Positions 57,465 to 64,000 of a stretch of DNA of 64,000 nucleotides are shown here, piece by piece (positions within the stretch are counted from its first letter, which is position 1; each line of letters starts with the position of its first letter). The stretch is from Azorhizobium caulinodans ORS 571. Lineage in GTDB: Bacteria > Pseudomonadota > Alphaproteobacteria > Rhizobiales > Xanthobacteraceae. The notes under the pieces were generated by a model. The model had not been told where the DNA came from, did not search any database, and saw nothing but the letters and a program-made list of their open reading frames with translations. Made by a program: the position numbers and the translations under genes. The DNA is taken from positions 3,539,501 through 3,603,500 of the forward strand of contig NC_009937.1 in the NCBI RefSeq assembly GCF_000010525.1, written 5' to 3'.

Positions 57465-58862
57465 TCAGAGGGGCGGCCCCATGAGACCGCGGTCGCGCAC
57501 CACCGCGAGCGTCTGGTCGAGCACACGACCGACGGTCGCGATCAGGTCGTCCGCTTCCTCCTCGCTGAGGGTGAAGGGCGGGGCGAGGATCAGGCTGTCG
57601 CGCACCGCGCGCATCACCAGCCCCTCGCGGAAGGAAATGTCGCGCGCGATGAGGCCGACGGTGCCGACTTCTCCGGGGAACTTCGCACGCGTCTCCTTGT
57701 GAGGCGTCAGTTCCAGCGCCCCGATGAGCCCGACCATGCGCGCCTCGCCCACCAGCGGATGGTTGGCCAATGGCAGCCAGCGCTCCTGGAGATAGGGCCC
57801 GATCTCGCACTTCACGCGGGCGACGAGGTCTTCCTCATGCATGATCTTGAGCGTCGCCAGCGCCGCCGCGCAGCCGCCGGGGTGGCCGGAATAGGTATAG
57901 CCGTGGTGGAATTCACCGCCCTGCTCGATGAGCCCTTCGGCCACCCGTTCGCCCACGATGACGCCGCCCAGCGGGAAATAGCCGGAGGTGACGCCCTTGG
58001 CGAAGGTGATGAGGTCCGGTTGCACGCCCATATGCTGGCAGCCGAACCATTCGCCCGTGCGGCCGAAGCCGCAGATCACCTCATCGGAGACCAGCAGCAC
58101 GTCGCGCTCGCGGCAAATCTTCTGCACTTCCGGCCAATAGGTGGAGGGCGGGATGATGACGCCGCCGGCGCCCTGGATGGGCTCGCCGATGAAGGCCGCG
58201 ACATTCTCCGGCCCCGCCTCATCGATGGCGCGGGCCACCTCCTGCGCGGCAAAAAGGCCGAATTCCTCGGGCGACATGTTCCCGCCCTCGCCCCACCAGT
58301 AAGGCTGCTGCACATGGACGATGCCGGGAATGGGCAGGCCGCCCTGCGCATGCATGGGCGCCATGCCGCCGAGCGACGCGCCACCGATGGTGGAGCCGTG
58401 ATAGGCATTCTTCCGCGCGATGAAGATGTGCTTGCCCGGCTTGCCCACGGCCGCCCAATAGTGCCGCACCATGCGGATGACGGTGTCCACCGCCTCAGAC
58501 CCGCCGGAGGTAAAGAAGACGCGCTCGAACCCCTCGGGCGCCACCTGCGCAATGGCGGCGGCGAGTTCCGCCGCGCCCGGATGGGTGGTCTTGAAGAAGG
58601 TGTTGTAATAGTCGAGCTGCCGCAATTGGTCCGCGATGGCGTCCACGATGGCGTGGCGCCCGTGGCCGACCGCCGAGCACCACAGGCCCGACATGCCGTC
58701 GAGAATGCGGTTGCCCTCGCTGTCGAAGATATAGACGCCCTCCGCCCGCGTGATGACGCGCACCCCTTCCGCATTCAGGCCCTTGGTGTCGCTGAAGGGA
58801 TGGAGATGGTGGGCGGCGTCGAGATGCCGCCAGTGGGCGGTGGAATTGGCGAAGACGGACAC
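57465..58862 (-). CDS. Class III aminotransferase (omega-amino acid:pyruvate type)
   Basis: A 465-residue class III PLP aminotransferase. The PLP lysine is K289 in ITFAKGVTSGYFPLGGV, DEVICGFGRTG carries the aspartate and the pattern FTSGGSEAVDTVIRMVRHYWAA, AYHGSTIGGASLGG is standard. The start segment (RHLDAAHHLHPFSDTKGLNAEGVRVITRAEG) matches the omega-amino acid:pyruvate or beta-alanine aminotransferase group. It converts beta-alanine, taurine-like or diamine substrates to aldehydes; the exact one is unclear. The GTG at 58862 (AGGAG upstream) is chosen; a longer reading frame continues 56 codons further with a poor leader. Confidence 0.88.
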   Translation of the reverse strand: MSVFANSTAHWRHLDAAHHLHPFSDTKGLNAEGVRVITRAEGVYIFDSEGNRILDGMSGLWCSAVGHGRHAIVDAIADQLRQLDYYNTFFKTTHPGAAELAAAIAQVAPEGFERVFFTSGGSEAVDTVIRMVRHYWAAVGKPGKHIFIARKNAYHGSTIGGASLGGMAPMHAQGGLPIPGIVHVQQPYWWGEGGNMSPEEFGLFAAQEVARAIDEAGPENVAAFIGEPIQGAGGVIIPPSTYWPEVQKICRERDVLLVSDEVICGFGRTGEWFGCQHMGVQPDLITFAKGVTSGYFPLGGVIVGERVAEGLIEQGGEFHHGYTYSGHPGGCAAALATLKIMHEEDLVARVKCEIGPYLQERWLPLANHPLVGEARMVGLIGALELTPHKETRAKFPGEVGTVGLIARDISFREGLVMRAVRDSLILAPPFTLSEEEADDLIATVGRVLDQTLAVVRDRGLMGPPL

Positions 58863-58961
58863 GGGCGGCACTCCTCGAACGGCTTGGGCCTGCCCGACCA
58901 TTCCTGCCGTGCGGCCGCGTTCAAGGCAAGCCGCGCGCCTCCCCTGCCGGCCAGCTTCAGC

Positions 58962-58986
58962 GGAACCGCAAGCGTGCCCTGGCATT
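58962..58986 (+). promoter_or_regulatory. Imperfect EcfG-like promoter
   Basis: GGAAC (58962-58966), a 16-nt spacer, then CATT (58983-58986) instead of CGTT. It lies 46 bp before the start of the unrecognised 59033 gene. It is only a candidate because of the -10 mismatch. Confidence 0.35.
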
Positions 58987-59032
58987 GACCCGCGAGGCGT
59001 GCCGGCCGGCACAGCCGAAAAGAGGAGCATCC

Positions 59033-59938
59033 ATGCAGGCTTACGACGTGCTGCTGGAGGACTGGCGCGCGGGCGTGCCGGCTCCGGACGGTCAGGGTTG
59101 GTGCTTCGGTTTGCCGCCGGGCCTCAGACCCGAGCAATGGCCGCTCGATCCGCACACCGGCGTGCCGATGATGCACGGCTTCACGCTGCTGTTGCCCGAG
59201 GATTACCGGGTACATGGACCGGACCTGGTGGCCGTCTCCTTCTTCGCCACCGCCCCCGACGGTTTCGACGGCAGCCCCATGGACGGGCCGGAGGGCATGG
59301 CGGAGGCCGTCACCGCCGAGGCGCCGCCCTCCGATCCGGCGCTGCGGCCCTACTGGGACCGCGCGCAACGGTCCCATCCCCGGCTGACGCGCATAGAGGA
59401 CATCCTCGGCTGCGCCTTTGCGGCCATTCTCCTGACGGCAGAGGAATTCGCCGGCCCGCCGTGCCGCCCACCCGCGCCGGTGGACAGCCCGCTCGCGGCG
59501 GGAGCGCCCGCGCTCGACTGGCTCTCGCGCGGCTCGGCAGCGGCCTATGAGGCCTTCAATGCCCGCCTCGCGCCGCCGGTCGCGGCGGACGATCCCTTTC
59601 TCATCCACCGACCCATCCGCTGGCAGCCCCGCGCCAGCGACCCCAATGCCGGCAAGCCGCCACGCGAAAGCTGGGACGGCACGCCGCCGGATGGCGGCTA
59701 CGAGTCCCATTTCTACTGGCTGGACGGCAAGTTGAAGGTGGAGAACTGGCGCGAGCACGACTGGGCGGCCGGCCATGCACCGATGCACATCGGCGGCACC
59801 ATGCGGCCCGTGCAGGCCATTCCCGAATTCAGCCCCTATTACATCGAGTTCGAGGAGGACTTCGGGGGCTACAATTTCGGTGGCGGCAACGCCCAGCTCG
59901 ACTTCAAGGAGATGAAGTTCGACTGGGCGTGCGGTTGA
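59033..59938 (+). CDS. Protein of unknown function, 301 residues
   Basis: A 301-residue soluble protein I do not recognise. It has no signal peptide or membrane helix. It is proline- and aromatic-rich (GWCFGLPPGLRPEQWPLDPHTG at about 23; ESHFYWLDGKLKVENWREHDWAAGHAPMHIGG in the second half) and ends in FEEDFGGYNFGGGNAQLDFKEMKFDWACG. The last part resembles the glycine-rich, acidic ends of some DUF1963-type proteins, but I would not assign it. AGAGGAG gives the ribosome site. It may have a weak EcfG-like promoter upstream. It is convergent with yacG. Confidence 0.7.
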   Translation: MQAYDVLLEDWRAGVPAPDGQGWCFGLPPGLRPEQWPLDPHTGVPMMHGFTLLLPEDYRVHGPDLVAVSFFATAPDGFDGSPMDGPEGMAEAVTAEAPPSDPALRPYWDRAQRSHPRLTRIEDILGCAFAAILLTAEEFAGPPCRPPAPVDSPLAAGAPALDWLSRGSAAAYEAFNARLAPPVAADDPFLIHRPIRWQPRASDPNAGKPPRESWDGTPPDGGYESHFYWLDGKLKVENWREHDWAAGHAPMHIGGTMRPVQAIPEFSPYYIEFEEDFGGYNFGGGNAQLDFKEMKFDWACG

Positions 59939-59947
59939 CCCACCGCC

Positions 59948-60154
59948 TTACTCGGGGCGCAGGGGCGGCGACAGCGGTTCGCCGTCCTCGTCCTCTTCCT
60001 CGACGACGGGAATGGCGTAGGCACCAGTCAGCCAGCGATTGAGGTCCACATCGGCGCAGCGCTTGGAGCAGAACGGCTTGTAGCGCTCGATGGACGGCTT
60101 GCCGCAGATCGGACACGGCTTGGGCTCGAACGGCTTGGCGGTCTCGTCGCTCAT
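59948..60154 (-). CDS. yacG: DNA gyrase inhibitor YacG (zinc protein)
   Basis: A 68-residue zinc protein. The four-cysteine site is CPICG near 14-17 and FCSKRC near 29-34, followed by [14 protein letters not shown], the YacG signature. YacG binds and inhibits DNA gyrase in E. coli. The acidic C-terminal tail (EEEDEDGEP) is typical. Its ATG overlaps the maf stop by 4 bp (ATGA at 60151-60154), so it is read from the maf transcript. Confidence 0.93.
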   Translation of the reverse strand: MSDETAKPFEPKPCPICGKPSIERYKPFCSKRCADVDLNRWLTGAYAIPVVEEEDEDGEPLSPPLRPE

Positions 60155-60771
60155 GCGGCGCTCTCCACCCAGCCGGTTCGGACGGGGTAGCCCTCGCCGT
60201 TCAGGAGCGCCACCGTCTCGGCGAGCGGCAGGCCGACCACGCTGGTGTAGGAGCCGGTGAGCTTCACGACGAAGCTGCCGGCGATGCCCTGTATGGCATA
60301 GCCACCCGCCTTGCCGCGCCATTCGCCGCAGGCGAGATAGGCCGCGATGTCCTCCGACGTCAGGCGCTTGAAGCGCAGGCGGCTCTCGACGAGACGGGTG
60401 CGCACGCGCCCCTTGGGGGTCACGAGGCACAGGCCGGTGAACACCCGGTGGGCACGGCCGGAGAGCAGGCGCAGGCAGGCCTCCGCCTCTTCCTGCAACT
60501 CGGGCTTGGGCAGGATGCGCCGTCCCGCCGCCACCACCGTATCGGCGGCAATCACGAGAGCCGGAATGTCCGCCTCGCGGCAGCGGGAGGCCACCAGTTC
60601 GCCCTTCTGCTGCGCGAGGCGCAGGGCGAGCCGGCGCGGGAGTTCGCCGCGCTCGGGCGTCTCGTCCACGTCCGCGGGCATGAGCCGGTCCGGCTGGATG
60701 CCGGCCTGATTGAGCAGAGCGAGCCTGCGGGGCGACCCCGAAGCGAGCACGAGCTGGACCCGGTCGTTCAC
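60151..60771 (-). CDS. maf: Maf-family nucleoside triphosphate pyrophosphatase
   Basis: A 206-residue Maf protein. The start [18 protein letters not shown], then [36 protein letters not shown] and the C-terminal [30 protein letters not shown] match dTTP/UTP pyrophosphatase or m7GTP pyrophosphatase Maf enzymes, which hydrolyse non-canonical nucleotides and restrain division. The exact substrate group is not assigned. It overlaps yacG. In related genomes infA comes directly before maf on the same strand, and here infA is not present; an alpha/beta hydrolase gene on the other strand occupies that place. Confidence 0.92.
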   Translation of the reverse strand: MNDRVQLVLASGSPRRLALLNQAGIQPDRLMPADVDETPERGELPRRLALRLAQQKGELVASRCREADIPALVIAADTVVAAGRRILPKPELQEEAEACLRLLSGRAHRVFTGLCLVTPKGRVRTRLVESRLRFKRLTSEDIAAYLACGEWRGKAGGYAIQGIAGSFVVKLTGSYTSVVGLPLAETVALLNGEGYPVRTGWVESAA

Positions 60772-61001
60772 GTCTGCGTAACCTCACCTCGACCAAAACC
60801 AAAGCGCGCAACGCGTTGCGCCGCGCGCCGGCACGCTATCCGAAACATGTGAGAGAAGAAACGGCCAAAGGTCGCTTGCGGCCGGGCTTTCCGGAGGCCA
60901 TCGTTCGGGCGTGCCGGGACGCCCGTGTGGCGACGACCGGTTGCCCCTTTTCAGAACGCCGCCGCATCACTGGCGTGTTCGACGCACCGGGAAAGGATTC
61001 C

Positions 61002-62135
61002 ATGCGCGCCGCGCGACTTGCCCTCGCTTTGGCCCTGCTGGCTGCCCCAGCCGCCGCCCAGGAAACGGTCAAGGACACCACGGTCAAAGACCCGACGGTC
61101 AAGGACCAGACCGTCAAGGATCAGGCCGTCAAGGACACCCCGAAGCACGCCGCGCCGTCCGAGACCGAGGCGCCCCGCCCCGATGGCGCGCCCGTCGTGC
61201 GGGCGTACGGGGCGGAGTTGCAAGACTTCCCCTATCCCTATGAAGTGAAGCGGTTCGAGTTCGTCTCCCAGCGCAAGCCGCTTCAGATGACCTATATGGA
61301 CGTGAAGCCGGAGCAGCCGAACGGGCGCACCGTCGTCCTGCTCCATGGCAAGAACTTCTGCGGCGCCACGTGGGAAGCCACCATGGCCGTGCTGCTGAAG
61401 GCCGGCTATCGCGTGGTCGCGCCGGACCAGATCGGCTTCTGCAAGTCGTCCAAGCCCATGGGCTACCAGTTCTCGCTCTATCAGCTCGCCGCCAACACCA
61501 AGGCGCTGCTGGAGCAGATCGGCGTCGAGAAGCCCATCATCATGGGCCACTCCATGGGCGGCATGCTCGCCATGCGCTATGCCATCAGCTTTCCCGATGC
61601 GCTCTCCGGCCTCGTCCTCGTGAACCCCATCGGGCTTGAGGACTGGCGCGCGGCCGGCATTCCGGCGCGCACCGTGGACCAGTGGTTCGCGGGCGAGCTG
61701 CGGACCACCTTCGACAGCATCAAGGCCTACCAGCAGAAGACCTATTATGCGGGCAGCTGGTCGCCGGACTATGACCGCTGGGTCGCCATGCTGGCCGGCA
61801 TGTACCAGGGCGACGGCAAGGCCGCCGTGGCGTGGGATCAGGCGCTCGCCTCCGACATGGTCTATGGCCAGCCGGTCGTCTACGAGCTCGGCAAGATCGG
61901 CGCCCCCACCCTGATGCTCATCGGCGAGAAGGACCTCACCGCCATCGGCAAGGATGCCGCCCCGCCGGAGGTGCAGAAGAAGGTCGGCAATTACGCCAAG
62001 CTCGGCCCCGCCGCAGCCGCCGCCATTCCGGACGCGAAGCTTGTCATGTTCCCCGATCTCGGCCACGCACCGCAGATGCAGGCACCGGATCGCTTCCACG
62101 CGGCGCTGATGAAGGGCCTCGCGGACCTGAAGTGA
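61002..62135 (+). CDS. Exported alpha/beta hydrolase with V-K-D repeats
   Basis: A 377-residue hydrolase. A signal peptide (MRAARLALALALLAAPAAAQ) is followed by five repeats of V-K-D-x-T type (residues about 23-47), then an alpha/beta hydrolase fold: FVSQRKPLQMTYMDVKPEQPNGRTVVLLHGKNFCG (oxyanion HGKN), nucleophile elbow GHSMGG (S184) and a likely late histidine in LGHAP. The closest families are haloalkane dehalogenase- or epoxide-hydrolase-like esterases in the periplasm. Substrate unknown. The ATG at 61002 has GGGAAAGG upstream. It is convergent with the small-phosphatase gene and divergent from maf. Confidence 0.85.
   Translation: MRAARLALALALLAAPAAAQETVKDTTVKDPTVKDQTVKDQAVKDTPKHAAPSETEAPRPDGAPVVRAYGAELQDFPYPYEVKRFEFVSQRKPLQMTYMDVKPEQPNGRTVVLLHGKNFCGATWEATMAVLLKAGYRVVAPDQIGFCKSSKPMGYQFSLYQLAANTKALLEQIGVEKPIIMGHSMGGMLAMRYAISFPDALSGLVLVNPIGLEDWRAAGIPARTVDQWFAGELRTTFDSIKAYQQKTYYAGSWSPDYDRWVAMLAGMYQGDGKAAVAWDQALASDMVYGQPVVYELGKIGAPTLMLIGEKDLTAIGKDAAPPEVQKKVGNYAKLGPAAAAAIPDAKLVMFPDLGHAPQMQAPDRFHAALMKGLADLK
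61068..61142 (+). repeat. Five-copy 15-bp coding tandem repeat
   Basis: Five near-identical 15-bp units beginning GTCAAGGAC or a variant encode V-K-D-x-x repeats (T-T, P-T, Q-T, Q-A, T-P) inside the exported hydrolase, just after its signal peptide. Units start at 61068, 61083, 61098, 61113 and 61128. In-frame repeats like this can change copy number by slippage and alter linker length. Confidence 0.85.
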
Positions 62136-62145
62136 GGTCCGCCGA

Positions 62146-62610
62146 TCAGCGCCCGGGCTTGAACCGGGCGCGGATGCGCTGCTCCAGGTCCTCGCGCACC
62201 TGACGATAGGCGGCGAGGCGCTGCTCGCGGTTTCCGGTCTCCAGAGTCGGATCGGGCGTCGGCCAGTATTCGACCGTCAGCGCATTGGTGCGCGTCGCCT
62301 CCAGTGCCAGATGGTGCGCATCGGGCGACAGCGAGATGGCGAGGTCGAAGCTCAGCCCCTCATATTCCTCAAGTTCCTCGAGGCTGCGCGGGCGGTGGCG
62401 GGAGACGTCCAGCCCGATCTCGTCCATGGCCGCCGCCACGAACGGGTCCGCTTCCCCGGCGATCACGCCCGCCGAGGCGATATAGATGGACTTGCCGAAC
62501 AGATGGCGGGCAAGCGCCGCGGCCATGACGGAGCGCACCACATTCTGCCCGCAGAGGAACAGAACGGACTGCGGCCGCGCCGACCGATCCGCCGGTACGG
62601 ACGGCTCCAT
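62146..62610 (-). CDS. Low-molecular-weight protein phosphatase family protein
   Basis: A 154-residue protein of the LMW-PTP / arsenate reductase fold. The phosphate loop is LFLCGQNVVRSVMA, a C-x5-R-S motif, and the general acid region ends WPTPDPTLE (D-P). It may act on tyrosine phosphate or a small phosphorylated molecule, possibly linked to polysaccharide export. It lies 5 bp from the UPF0262 gene and is part of the conserved hisD / UPF0262 / phosphatase block. Confidence 0.88.
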   Translation of the reverse strand: MEPSVPADRSARPQSVLFLCGQNVVRSVMAAALARHLFGKSIYIASAGVIAGEADPFVAAAMDEIGLDVSRHRPRSLEELEEYEGLSFDLAISLSPDAHHLALEATRTNALTVEYWPTPDPTLETGNREQRLAAYRQVREDLEQRIRARFKPGR

Positions 62611-62615
62611 GCGCG

Positions 62616-63104
62616 TCAGCCCTTCCAGTGCAGCGCGCAGATGAGGGTAAAGAGGCGGCGGGCGGTGTCGAAGTCCACCTCCACCTTATCCTTCAACCGC
62701 TCCTGAAGCAGCGTCGATCCCTCGTTGTGGAGGCCCCGGCGGCCCATGTCGATGGCCTCGATCTGGGTGGGGGAAGCGGTGCGGATGGCGGCGTAATAGC
62801 TCTCGCAGATGAGGAAATAGTCCTTCACCACCTTGCGCAGGGGGCTCAGCGAGAGATGGTGCTGGACCACCGGTTCGCTGCCCTTCTCACGCCGGATATC
62901 GAGCACCAGCCGGTTGTCCATCAGGCCGATGTGCAGCGTATAGGGCCCCTCCCCCGGATCGCCCACGGGGGTGAAGCGGTTGTCTTCCAGAAGGTCGTAG
63001 ATGGCGATGGCGCGCTCATGCTCCACGTCCGCCCCGGACCGTCCGATGGAGGCATCGTCGAGGGTGACGGCACAAAGACGGTTCGGCGGCGGGGTCTGGC
63101 TCAT
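62616..63104 (-). CDS. UPF0262 family protein
   Basis: A 162-residue protein of the alphaproteobacterial UPF0262 family. The pattern [33 protein letters not shown] and [46 protein letters not shown] is diagnostic. Its function is unknown; it nearly always sits between hisD and a small phosphatase gene. The gene order here is the usual one on the minus strand. Confidence 0.92.
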   Translation of the reverse strand: MSQTPPPNRLCAVTLDDASIGRSGADVEHERAIAIYDLLEDNRFTPVGDPGEGPYTLHIGLMDNRLVLDIRREKGSEPVVQHHLSLSPLRKVVKDYFLICESYYAAIRTASPTQIEAIDMGRRGLHNEGSTLLQERLKDKVEVDFDTARRLFTLICALHWKG

Positions 63105-63187
63105 GGCGTCTCACGCATCCGGTTCGATCAGCGCGCGCCCGGGTGGACGCGGCGGCCCTCTGTCACCTGGTCGGAACTCAACGGGCC

Positions 63188-64000
63188 TCAGCCGGCATTG
63201 GTGCGGATGAGGATAGAGCGGCCGTGGGCATCGAGCCGTTCCACTTCGGCAAGGCGCACCGCGGCCGGCCCGATCACGTTCAGCGAGGCCGGGCTGCACT
63301 TCAGGATGGAGGTGCGCTTGAGGAAGTCATAGACGCCGAGCCCGGAAGAGAAGCGGGCCGAACGGGCGGTGGGCAGCACATGATTGGTGCCGCCCACATA
63401 GTCGCCGATGGCCTCCGGCGTATAGGCGCCCACGAAGATCGCACCCGCATGACGGATGCGGTCGGCAAGCGCATCGGCATCGTCCGCATGGATTTCCAGA
63501 TGCTCGGGGGCAACGCGGTCCACCAGCGGCAGCGCCTCGTCCATGCTGCCGACCAGGATGATGGCCCCGTGGTCGCGCCAGGAGGCTTCCGCGATCTCGC
63601 GGCGGGGCAGCGTGGTGAGCTGCGCCTCGACCGCGCGGGTGACCGCATCGGCGAGCACGGGGGAATCGGTGACGAGGATGGACTGGGCGGCGGCATCATG
63701 CTCGGCCTGCGCCAGCAGGTCCGCGGCGATCCAGGCGGCATTGGCGTTGCCGTCGGCGAGGATCAGCACCTCGGAGGGGCCGGCGATCATGTCGATACCG
63801 ACCTTGCCGAACACCTGCCGCTTGGCCGCCGCCACATAGGCGTTGCCCGGGCCGACGATCTTGTCCACCGGAGCGATCGTCTCGGTGCCATAGGCGAGCG
63901 CGGCCACCGCCTGTGCCCCGCCCACGCGATAGACCTCGTCCACGCCGGCAAGACGTGCAGCGGCGAGCACCAGCGGCGCGATGACGCCATCGGGCGAAGG
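63188..64000 (-). CDS. hisD: Histidinol dehydrogenase, 3' part (gene runs off the window)
   Basis: The C-terminal about 270 residues of HisD, the zinc enzyme that oxidises histidinol to histidine in the last two steps of the pathway. The frame continues beyond 64000. Visible motifs are [68 protein letters not shown] (catalytic/zinc residues), and [17 protein letters not shown] near the end. It heads the conserved block with UPF0262 and a phosphatase. The 5' end and start codon are outside the window. Confidence 0.96.
   Translation of the reverse strand, partial: PSPDGVIAPLVLAAARLAGVDEVYRVGGAQAVAALAYGTETIAPVDKIVGPGNAYVAAAKRQVFGKVGIDMIAGPSEVLILADGNANAAWIAADLLAQAEHDAAAQSILVTDSPVLADAVTRAVEAQLTTLPRREIAEASWRDHGAIILVGSMDEALPLVDRVAPEHLEIHADDADALADRIRHAGAIFVGAYTPEAIGDYVGGTNHVLPTARSARFSSGLGVYDFLKRTSILKCSPASLNVIGPAAVRLAEVERLDAHGRSILIRTNAG

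Noticed and set aside
60836-61117. Possible infA on the minus strand between maf and the small phosphatase
   Set aside because: The minus-strand frame here reads a V-S-L-T repeat antisense to the V-K-D repeats and has no S1-domain sequence of IF-1.

Overview
The window is high-GC, densely coded chromosomal DNA from an alphaproteobacterium, most likely of the order Hyphomicrobiales (Rhizobiales). A Xanthobacteraceae-like organism would fit, but that is inference. The clues are the conserved blocks hisD / UPF0262 / small phosphatase / maf / yacG and xseB / dxs / tlyA / RNA methyltransferase, the alphaproteobacterial families DUF992, DUF930, DUF1194, DUF1236 and UPF0262, and promoter motifs of the EcfG general-stress type (GGAAC-N16-CGTT). 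I see no tRNA, rRNA, CRISPR array, insertion sequence, integrase or phage gene. Most very long open frames opposite real genes are GC-rich antisense shadows.

Layout. 1-11 kb is a transport and signalling region: a DoxX tail and an MFS exporter, a lone receiver, an unusual regulator with its winged helix in front of its receiver, an AraC regulator, and a two-gene operon of a giant Ser/Thr kinase-ATPase-histidine kinase (1818 aa) with an MFS transporter. 11-19 kb holds a XapX / isochorismatase-like pair, an HTH-RibB fusion with a degenerate GTP cyclohydrolase II domain, a chemoreceptor, a bestrophin, a DUF1194 VWA-like protein and an orphan PstB ATPase. 19-29 kb carries a 23S rRNA methyltransferase-like gene with tlyA, two related small secreted proteins, dxs, two surface-polysaccharide genes, a membrane hydrolase with an isoprenylcysteine methyltransferase-like partner, and xseB.

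29-45 kb holds hisZ-hisG, an acyltransferase, pepN, a small exported protein, a LysR regulator, a PAS histidine kinase, a DEAD-box helicase, a DUF930 protein, a DUF2478 protein and a diguanylate cyclase. 45-57 kb holds uvrB, a small cupin, a DUF486 membrane protein, two GST-like proteins, an aspartate aminotransferase, three tandem DUF992 genes, msrP, a four-cysteine exported protein overlapping an RNase T2 gene, rlmJ and a DUF1236 protein. 57-64 kb holds a class III aminotransferase, an unrecognised protein, yacG-maf, an exported alpha/beta hydrolase with a five-copy V-K-D repeat, a small phosphatase, UPF0262 and the 3' part of hisD.

Most genes are ordinary housekeeping or envelope genes. 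The best candidates for something new are the 1.9-11 kb signalling cluster with its reversed regulator, the HTH-RibB fusion, three well-matched EcfG-type promoters in front of envelope genes (acyltransferase, DUF992 array, DUF1236), and the exported four-cysteine protein coupled to RNase T2.
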